Source: Alphaproteobacteria bacterium
GTDB taxonomy: Bacteria > Pseudomonadota > Alphaproteobacteria > UBA3830
Reading direction: 5' to 3'
Assembly (NCBI GenBank): GCA_017416635.1
Contig: JAFQBQ010000021.1
Span: 1-8,105 of the forward strand
DNA length: 8,105 bases
Part shown: positions 1-4,711 of the stretch, one piece after another
Position numbering within the stretch: the stretch's first letter is position 1
Layout of the letters: each line of letters starts with the position of its first letter
Translations under genes and position numbers: made by a program
The notes under the pieces: model-generated
Told to the model about the DNA's origin: nothing
What the model saw: the letters and a program-made list of their open reading frames with translations, nothing else
Databases searched by the model: none

Positions 1-154
1 AGAGATGTTGAGAACGCCAAACTTCGGAAGAAAATCTTTGAACGAGATCAAAGAAGTTCTCGCACAGATGGGGTTGTATCTTGGTATGCAAGTAGATGGT
101 TGGCCTATCAGCAATGTCGATGAAGTGGCCAGAAAATTACATAGTAAGTTTTAA
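1..154 (+). CDS. rpoA: RNA polymerase alpha subunit, C-terminal end (partial)
   Basis: This is the last 50 codons of a gene cut by the window edge; the reading frame begins at base 2 and ends in TAA at 152-154. The protein reads [19 protein letters not shown] and then a segment with MGLYLGM and GWP. This is the helix-hairpin-helix part of the alpha C-terminal domain, which contacts UP-element DNA and activators. The GMxVxGWP tail is typical of alphaproteobacterial RpoA. The gene lies 11 bases upstream of rplQ, the usual rpoA-rplQ order at the end of a ribosomal-protein operon, so the two are probably co-transcribed. Identity is certain in practice from motif and context; only the N-terminal part is missing. 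Confidence 0.95.
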   Translation, partial: EMLRTPNFGRKSLNEIKEVLAQMGLYLGMQVDGWPISNVDEVARKLHSKF

Positions 155-165
155 GAGGTTTTATC

Positions 166-594
166 ATGCGTCATGGAGTGAGTGGCAGAAAGTTTAACAG
201 AAGAACATCTCAAAGAAAGGCTTTGTTCAGCAGTCTTGCGAAGAGTTTGTTGAAGTACGAGCAAATCGTTACGACTCTTCCGAAAGCGAAAGATTTGCGG
301 CCTATCGTTGAGAAAATGATTACTTTGGGAAAGGAAAATACCGTTGCTAATAAACGTAATCTTTTTTCGAAGTTAAGAGATGATGCTCTGGTCGCAAAGG
401 TGTTTGGTTCCTTGGCCGAGCGTTATGCATCTCGCGCCGGTGGATATACTCGTATTGTAAAGTGCGGGTTTAGACAAGGCGACATGGCTCCAATGGCAGT
501 AATTGAGCTATTGGATCGAGATGAGTCAGCGAAGAACATTACTCCAGTCGCTCCAGTTGAATCGACTGAGCCCGAAGTAACTGCTCAAGCTTAA
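166..594 (+). CDS. rplQ: 50S ribosomal protein L17
   Basis: The 142-residue protein begins [20 protein letters not shown], the signature N-terminus of bacterial L17, which binds 23S rRNA near the exit of the large subunit. The conserved core runs to about residue 118 and includes the [20 protein letters not shown] segment (residues 92-111). After it comes a low-complexity acidic tail rich in Pro, Val, Thr and Glu (about residues 120-142), which makes the protein somewhat longer than the 127-residue E. coli form. The start is supported by AAGAGG at 153-158, seven bases upstream of the ATG. It follows rpoA by 11 bases and is followed by an intrinsic terminator, so it is the last gene of its operon. 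Confidence 0.97.
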   Translation: MRHGVSGRKFNRRTSQRKALFSSLAKSLLKYEQIVTTLPKAKDLRPIVEKMITLGKENTVANKRNLFSKLRDDALVAKVFGSLAERYASRAGGYTRIVKCGFRQGDMAPMAVIELLDRDESAKNITPVAPVESTEPEVTAQA

Positions 595-629
595 ACTATA
601 TAAATTTTTTTCATTTTTTTTATCCTTTA

Positions 630-657
630 CCCCTGCCTTCACGGGCGGGGGGTTTTT
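630..657 (+). terminator. Intrinsic terminator of the rpoA-rplQ operon
   Basis: CCCCTGCC (630-637) pairs with GGCGGGGG (644-651) around a six-base loop, with one G-T pair, giving an 8-bp GC-rich stem. It is followed by T5 at 653-657. It sits 35 bases after the rplQ stop and is the most GC-rich spot in an otherwise AT-rich gap. Confidence 0.85.
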
Positions 658-777
658 GTATAAGTTAGTCTTTTCGTTGAGTTTAGATGCAACGATAACA
701 AATTAAGTAACAACGTTTTCATTTCTTTCTCCTTATTAATTATAGATATTCACTGAACAAATTGTGTCAAAAACAGA

Positions 778-792
778 TTAACGAAAGGTTAA
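778..792. promoter_or_regulatory. CtrA-like box (TTAA-N7-TTAA) upstream of accA
   Basis: TTAA at 778-781 and TTAA at 789-792 are separated by exactly seven bases, matching the full two-half-site motif bound by the alphaproteobacterial cell-cycle regulator CtrA. It lies about 65 bases upstream of the accA start and just upstream of the candidate -35 at 806. In DNA this AT-rich the motif can arise by chance, and the base after the second half-site is T rather than the preferred C, so the assignment is tentative. Confidence 0.35.
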
Positions 793-805
793 TATATCTC
801 AATAC

Positions 806-834
806 TTGTTAAGTTTTGCTAAGTAGTATATCTT
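806..834 (+). promoter_or_regulatory. Candidate sigma-70-type promoter for accA
   Basis: TTGTTA (806-811) and TATCTT (829-834) are separated by 17 bases and would start transcription about 15 bases before the accA start codon. Each element matches four of six consensus bases. The same TATCTTAAC sequence forms the -10 of the better promoter at 4018-4046, which supports this assignment. An overlapping TATATC at 827-832 is an alternative -10 with a shorter spacer. Confidence 0.4.
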
Positions 835-856
835 AACGGGGGAGCATGAGGGCGAA

Positions 857-1795
857 ATGATTATTCTTGATTTCGAAAAGCCGATTTTTGAGTTGGATGC
901 TAAGATTCAGGAGCTGAAGAAGCTGAATTCTGAGGATCTTAATATTTTGGAAGAAATCAAAAAACTTGAGTACAAGCAAAAAAAGCTATTGAAGCAGATT
1001 TATTCGGAGCTTTCTCCTTGGCAGAAGGTGCAAGTAGCGCGGCATCCGGAACGTCCGAAGACTTCAGATTACATCGGCGCGTTGATCGAAGATTTCGTTC
1101 CGCTCGCGGGAGATCGTTTGTTCGGCGATGATTTGGCGATTACTGCAGGAATCGGTCGGTTCAGGGGAATGTCAGTCGCGGTTATCGGCCAGGAAAAAGG
1201 AAAAGATACGGACGGGCGCATAAAGCATAATTTCGGAATGCCTCATCCGGAGGGTTATCGTAAGGCCTGCCGAATTATGGATCTCGCAGAAAAGTTTAAG
1301 TTGCCTTTACTGACTTTTATCGATACAGCTGGAGCATATCCTGGTGTTGGAGCAGAAGAGCGCGGACAGGCGGAAGCTATAGCAAAATGCATTGAGAGAT
1401 CGCTTAATTTCCAAGGACCGATTATCGCAACAATTATCGGAGAAGGTGGATCGGGCGGCGCGGTCGCGTTGGCTGTCGCGAATCAGATTTTTATGCTGGA
1501 GCATTCAGTTTATTCGGTTATTTCTCCGGAAGGTTGCGCGTCAATTTTGTATCGCAATCCTGAAAAAGCCTCCGACGCTGCAAATGCGTTGAAGTTGACT
1601 GCGCAGGATTTGTTGTCATTTAAAATTATCGATGCGATTATTGAAGAGCCGATCGGTGGGGCTCATCGCGATGCCGAAACGACGATTAAGCATGTCGGAG
1701 ATAAAATAAAATCAGCGTTGCATGAAGTTTCAGGAGTGTCGGATTTGCGGTCGCATCGCAGTGAAAAGTTTTTAAATTTCGGAAGAGTTGCATAA
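857..1795 (+). CDS. accA: Acetyl-CoA carboxylase carboxyltransferase subunit alpha
   Basis: AccA pairs with AccD to transfer the carboxyl group from carboxybiotin on AccB to acetyl-CoA, making malonyl-CoA for fatty acid synthesis in the cytoplasm. The 312-residue protein matches the usual length (E. coli 319). It opens with the family-typical LDFEKPIFELDAKIQEL, continues as a charged helical N-terminal region (about residues 14-50), and then the carboxyltransferase (crotonase-like) domain. Diagnostic segments are TFIDTAGAYPGVGAEERGQA (153-172), IIGEGGSGGAVALAVANQ (193-210) and SVISPEGCASILYR (220-233). The ATG at 857 is preceded by GAGGG at 848-852. Its stop codon directly abuts the start of the next gene, so the MFS transporter is probably translationally coupled. 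accD is not in this window. Confidence 0.96.
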   Translation: MIILDFEKPIFELDAKIQELKKLNSEDLNILEEIKKLEYKQKKLLKQIYSELSPWQKVQVARHPERPKTSDYIGALIEDFVPLAGDRLFGDDLAITAGIGRFRGMSVAVIGQEKGKDTDGRIKHNFGMPHPEGYRKACRIMDLAEKFKLPLLTFIDTAGAYPGVGAEERGQAEAIAKCIERSLNFQGPIIATIIGEGGSGGAVALAVANQIFMLEHSVYSVISPEGCASILYRNPEKASDAANALKLTAQDLLSFKIIDAIIEEPIGGAHRDAETTIKHVGDKIKSALHEVSGVSDLRSHRSEKFLNFGRVA

Positions 1796-3025
1796 ATGTT
1801 TCAAATTGATGTGAAGAAATACGAGTCCATTATCGGGGCGTTGGGAAATGTTTTCGAGTGGTATAACTACGCGCTGGTTATGCCTTTTGCAGTTGTATTG
1901 ATGCAGCAATTCTTCCCTGAAAATACATCTGCTTTCGGAAAAATTTGCGGCGGATTAATCGTTTCTATGGGATTATTTTTGAGACCGCTGGGCGCGTTTG
2001 TTTTCGGACCGATCGGAGATAAGTTCGGTCGACAAAAAGCGATTTCCTGGTCAGTTTTGCTGATGGCTATTCCGACGATTTTGATGGGATTGATTCCTGG
2101 GTATAAGGAAATCGGGATTTTAGCTCCGATTTTGTTGATTTTTTTACGGATTTTGCAGGGAATATCCTTGGGTGGAGAGTATACTGCGGCAATGGTTCAC
2201 ATAGTTGAACGCGCTCCAGCTGGGAAAAAAGGATTTTACGGATGCTGGACTGAAGCAGGCAGTCAGATGGGTGTTTTGCTTGCAGGACAGAGCGTTGTAT
2301 GGATTTCTTCGTTGTTTCCGGAAAGTGAAGTATACAGTTTTATGTGGCGCATTCCATTTTTATTCGGGATTATCCTTGTTCCTTTTGCATTTTTGATTCC
2401 TGATCAAGAACTTAAAGAAAACAAAAAAGTCTCTATAATCAATACGTTGAAGCTGCATCTGAAAGAGGTTTTCTGCACCATCGCGATTACTTCATTTAGC
2501 GCAGTAGCGTTTTATACGTTGTGGACGTTCTTGCCAGGATATTTAGTTACTCATGGTATTCTAGCATTGAAAGATGCGTCAGTATGCGGAGTCAGCGCAA
2601 CCATAATGTCAGTTGTCTCCATTCTAGTATGTGGATATTTGTCCGACATTTTCGGACGCAAACCGTTTCTAATTGCGGGAATTTTCGGCGTGGCTATTAC
2701 TTTGTGCGTAATGTTTCTTGGAAATTTTCATGATTTTCATATTTGGTTACTGCTTCACTCTTTGTATGGCTTTTGCATCGGAACATATTACTCCAGTCGA
2801 GCAGCGTTTTTTTCAGAAGCGTTTCCAAAAGAAGTGCGGTGCACGGCAGTATCTGTTTCACTGAGTTTGGCGCAGGCGTTTTTCGGCGGATTAACTCCAA
2901 TAGTCATGGTCTGGATAGTAGATGCATCTGAGTATTTCGCGATAGTTCCTGTGATATGCGTGTCGTTTTTCGCGCTTTTCGCCCTCTCGCAATTGGAAGA
3001 CAAAGGCGTAAAGTCGAAAAATTAA
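1796..3025 (+). CDS. MFS transporter, metabolite:H+ symporter (ProP-like) family
   Basis: This is a 409-residue inner-membrane protein with about twelve hydrophobic segments. Family marks of the metabolite:H+ symporters (ProP, KgtP, ShiA) are GNVFEWYNYALVMPF in helix 1 (17-31), the loop 2-3 motif GPIGDKFGRQKA (71-82), LRILQGISLGGEY (117-129) and the second-half repeat YLSDIFGRKP (281-290). Members import small osmolytes or carboxylates with protons; the substrate cannot be told from sequence. Rickettsia-like intracellular bacteria often carry several paralogues. The first-helix Asp usual in EWYDF is Asn24 here. The ATG follows the accA stop with no gap, with GGAAGAG at 1781-1787 as ribosome binding site, so it is co-transcribed with accA. 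A functional link to fatty acid synthesis is not implied. Confidence 0.88.
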   Translation: MFQIDVKKYESIIGALGNVFEWYNYALVMPFAVVLMQQFFPENTSAFGKICGGLIVSMGLFLRPLGAFVFGPIGDKFGRQKAISWSVLLMAIPTILMGLIPGYKEIGILAPILLIFLRILQGISLGGEYTAAMVHIVERAPAGKKGFYGCWTEAGSQMGVLLAGQSVVWISSLFPESEVYSFMWRIPFLFGIILVPFAFLIPDQELKENKKVSIINTLKLHLKEVFCTIAITSFSAVAFYTLWTFLPGYLVTHGILALKDASVCGVSATIMSVVSILVCGYLSDIFGRKPFLIAGIFGVAITLCVMFLGNFHDFHIWLLLHSLYGFCIGTYYSSRAAFFSEAFPKEVRCTAVSVSLSLAQAFFGGLTPIVMVWIVDASEYFAIVPVICVSFFALFALSQLEDKGVKSKN

Positions 3026-3036
3026 CTTTGTGTTAA
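3022..3036. promoter_or_regulatory. CtrA-like box (TTAA-N7-TTAA) upstream of the SPFH gene
   Basis: TTAA at 3022-3025 (overlapping the stop codon of the transporter) and TTAA at 3033-3036 are separated by exactly seven bases (CTTTGTG). It lies 46 bases before the SPFH gene start. This is the second such motif immediately upstream of a + strand gene in this window. No clear -35/-10 pair was recognised between it and the start codon. Chance occurrence in AT-rich DNA remains possible. Confidence 0.3.
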
Positions 3037-3082
3037 TAATCACAGTGTATTTTTAAGACAATTAAAATTGAAGAGGTGAAAA

Positions 3083-3988
3083 ATGATGTGGCCAGCTATA
3101 TTGTGCGGACTTTTGGCATTCATGATTTTTAATGGCCTTTTTTTTGTTGTTCAGCAGCAAAATTGTGCAGTTATTGAACGGTTTGGAAAATTTCATCATA
3201 TCGCAAAATCGGGATTAAACATGAAAATTCCGTTTATAGATTCTATTTTTACGCAGCTATCGTTGAGAATTCATCAGTTGAATGTCTCCGTTGAAACCAA
3301 GACACAAGATAACGTTTTCGTGAATGTTATGGTTTCGGTTCAGCATAAAGTGCTGGAAGACAAGGTTTATGAAGCGTGTTATACGTTGCAAGATCCAGAA
3401 TATCAGATTAAGGCATTTATTTTCGATTTAGTGCGCGCACAAGTTCCTATACTGACTTTAGACGATTTATTCGCGAAAAAGGACGATATCGCAAATGCTG
3501 TACAAGCGGAGTTATCCAAGCCAATGAAAGAATTTGGTTACGAAATCATCAAGGCATTAATAACAGATATCAATCCTGACACAAATGTGAAGGCTGCAAT
3601 GAATGAAATCAATACAGCTCAACGTTTAAGGGTTGCTGCGGCTGAAAAAGGTGAAGCTGAAAAGATTTTAAAGGTGAAACAAGCAGAAGCAGAAGCTGAG
3701 GCAAATATCTTACACGGTAAGGGTATCGCTGGACAGCGTCAAGCTATCATTGAAGGATTGAGTTCTTCTGTTGAAGAATTTATACGGCAGATTCCAGATG
3801 CTCGCGCTTCGCAAGTTATGGATATGGTTTTGCTTATACAATATATTGATACTTTGAAAGAAATCGGCGGATCTTCTCATTCTAATGTTGTGTTTATTCC
3901 TCATTCTCCGGGAAATATTCATGATTTGTCTAATCAAATCCGTGAAACGGTGTTGGCGTCAGATTTGTTGAAAAACGAAAAAAATTAA
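3083..3988 (+). CDS. SPFH (band 7) membrane protein, HIR-like slipin/prohibitin relative
   Basis: The 301-residue protein has one N-terminal membrane helix (about residues 4-23), an SPFH domain (about 25-185), an Ala/Glu/Lys-rich coiled coil (about 185-220), and a C-terminal domain. SPFH proteins form large ring- or cage-shaped oligomers that organise membrane microdomains and often hold proteases. Three segments resemble plant hypersensitive-induced-reaction proteins: NCAVIERFGKF (27-37), VKAAMNEINTAQRLRVAAAE (169-188), and QVMDMVLLIQYIDTLKEIGG (244-263) followed by VFIPHSPG. No NfeD-type protease gene, the usual partner of slipins, is adjacent. Two consecutive ATGs (3083, 3086) follow AGAGGTG at 3072-3078; either could be used. 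It appears to be a single-gene unit and converges on the gene at 4138-4620. The family is sure; the cellular role is not. Confidence 0.9.
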   Translation: MMWPAILCGLLAFMIFNGLFFVVQQQNCAVIERFGKFHHIAKSGLNMKIPFIDSIFTQLSLRIHQLNVSVETKTQDNVFVNVMVSVQHKVLEDKVYEACYTLQDPEYQIKAFIFDLVRAQVPILTLDDLFAKKDDIANAVQAELSKPMKEFGYEIIKALITDINPDTNVKAAMNEINTAQRLRVAAAEKGEAEKILKVKQAEAEAEANILHGKGIAGQRQAIIEGLSSSVEEFIRQIPDARASQVMDMVLLIQYIDTLKEIGGSSHSNVVFIPHSPGNIHDLSNQIRETVLASDLLKNEKN

Positions 3989-4017
3989 AATTTAATTAAT
4001 TTTTTACAAAAAACAAC

Positions 4018-4046
4018 TTGACGGAATTCAATATCGATGTTATCTT
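4018..4046 (+). promoter_or_regulatory. Strong candidate sigma-70 promoter, rightward
   Basis: TTGACG (4018-4023, five of six consensus bases) is followed after exactly 17 bases by TATCTT (4041-4046, four of six). It lies downstream of the SPFH gene and points at no ORF: the only thing downstream before the convergent gene is the hairpin terminator at 4105-4126. The same TATCTTAAC sequence is found in the accA promoter candidate. Confidence 0.5.
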
Positions 4047-4052
4047 AACCAA

Positions 4053-4126
4053 CGAAATTGATATTTTTATCCTTTCATTAACAAATAAACAAAAATAACC
4101 ACTGAGCCAGCGAAAGCTGGCTTTTT
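4053..4126 (+). ncRNA. Candidate small RNA between an orphan promoter and a terminator
   Basis: A transcript beginning about seven bases after the -10 at 4041-4046 and ending in the T-run at 4123-4126 would be about 74 nt long. It would have a single-stranded A/U-rich 5' part and a perfect 7-bp 3' stem with a GAAA loop, the shape of many trans-acting small RNAs. No ATG-started reading frame lies inside it. Read-through would make RNA antisense to the 3' end of the convergent secreted-protein gene. The call rests only on the spacing of promoter and terminator. The alternative is that the hairpin merely ends SPFH-gene transcription. Confidence 0.3.
4105..4126 (+). terminator. Intrinsic terminator (GAAA-loop hairpin)
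   Basis: AGCCAGC (4105-4111) and GCTGGCT (4116-4122) form a perfect 7-bp stem around the GNRA tetraloop GAAA, followed by further T residues to 4126. The T-run follows only on the + strand, so it mainly terminates rightward transcription from the SPFH gene or from the promoter at 4018. Read leftward, the hairpin begins 15 bases after the stop of the convergent gene but lacks an immediate T-run, so any role there would be weak. Confidence 0.85.
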
Positions 4127-4137
4127 GTGTATGGAAC

Positions 4138-4620
4138 TTACTGATTATCAGAATTTGGCACAATATTGCGAGTGGATTCTTCTAAATCAATACGCTCCTG
4201 CTCCCGTAGTATTCGACGGCATGAACTTATAAATTCAGCATATCGTTGATCACGGTATTGTCCGTATTGATTACAATACATCCTTGCTGCATCCAACCAA
4301 GTATCTGGATTGCTACTTGGATTCTCTTCCTCTTCACATTCTTCATATTTCTTCCAGCATTCTTGACTTAGTTCTGCACATCTATTGTATACTTGTGTAC
4401 AATCTGCACATACTTGTGCCCATCGTTGATTAAATTCTGTATGGAAACCTTGAGGTACGTTCATCCCTAGATGCTCTAAAACTTGAACACCATTTAGAGT
4501 GTTTAGACTTCGCATATTTACTAGGTTAATGTAACGGGCCTGCCTGGTTAAATCCATCGCGCCTGCTGAACTAAATCCCAAAAACACAGCCATCGCTGCT
4601 ACTGTCGAAAAGTACCACAT
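4138..4620 (-). CDS. Small secreted cysteine-rich protein of unknown function
   Basis: I do not recognise this 160-residue protein. It has a signal-peptide-like start (MWYFSTVAAMAVFLGFSSAG, probable cleavage after AGA at about residue 21), although the n-region has no Lys or Arg. The mature part is hydrophilic and mostly helical in character. Its seven cysteines are at 71, 74, 81, 88, 95, 116 and 134; four of them (74-95) are spaced exactly seven apart, so they would fall on one face of a helix. An acidic stretch (EECEEEE, 93-99) follows. It probably folds by disulfides in the periplasm or outside the cell. An in-frame TGA four codons upstream fixes the ATG as the earliest ATG start. The ribosome binding site (GAAGAGAG) lies within a predicted hairpin. 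It is 91 bases downstream of the signal-peptide-bearing phosphofructokinase gene on the same strand. Confidence 0.75.
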   Translation of the reverse strand: MWYFSTVAAMAVFLGFSSAGAMDLTRQARYINLVNMRSLNTLNGVQVLEHLGMNVPQGFHTEFNQRWAQVCADCTQVYNRCAELSQECWKKYEECEEEENPSSNPDTWLDAARMYCNQYGQYRDQRYAEFISSCRRILREQERIDLEESTRNIVPNSDNQ

Positions 4621-4686
4621 TCTCTCTTCTCACTTCTTAAATGCTTCTTCAACATAGTGTACTTTTTATCAGTGACAAGAGAGAAT
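4619..4686 (-). promoter_or_regulatory. Long inverted repeat burying the start site of the secreted-protein gene
   Basis: On the - strand, ATTCTCTCTTGTCAC (4686-4672) is complementary to GTGAGAAGAGAGAAT (4633-4619) at 14 of 15 positions, with one G-G mismatch and a 38-base loop. The 3' arm contains the purine-rich ribosome binding site and the first two bases of the ATG at 4620-4618. In the mRNA this would hold the start closed, as in RNA thermometers or other translational switches. It lies in the 91-base gap after the phosphofructokinase gene. That the repeat exists is certain; its function is inferred. Confidence 0.5.
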
Positions 4687-4711
4687 TTAAACTTTTCGCA
4701 TCTAACTTTGC

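Noticed and set aside
617..628. Shared 12-mer TTTTTATCCTTT here and at 4064-4075, both ahead of terminator hairpins.
   Set aside because: Low-complexity T-rich sequence at different distances from the hairpins; probably coincidence.
674..695. Inverted repeat TCGTTG-N10-CAACGA after the rplQ terminator.
   Set aside because: Only six base pairs with a ten-base loop, no T-run, and no placement near a promoter element; not distinguishable from chance.
3985..3999. A third TTAA-N7-TTAA match.
   Set aside because: It overlaps the stop of the SPFH gene inside a run of only A and T (TTAAAATTTAATTAA), with no gene starting nearby, so chance is the better explanation.
4599..4655. An 18-codon upstream frame (MLKKHLRSEKRECGTFRQ) overlapping the start of the secreted-protein gene; its Lys/Arg-rich beginning would make a better signal-peptide n-region if joined by a frameshift within AGAGAGA.
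   Set aside because: It has no ribosome binding site, is in a different frame from the main gene, and the repeat is too short to argue for programmed or phase-variable slippage without read data.
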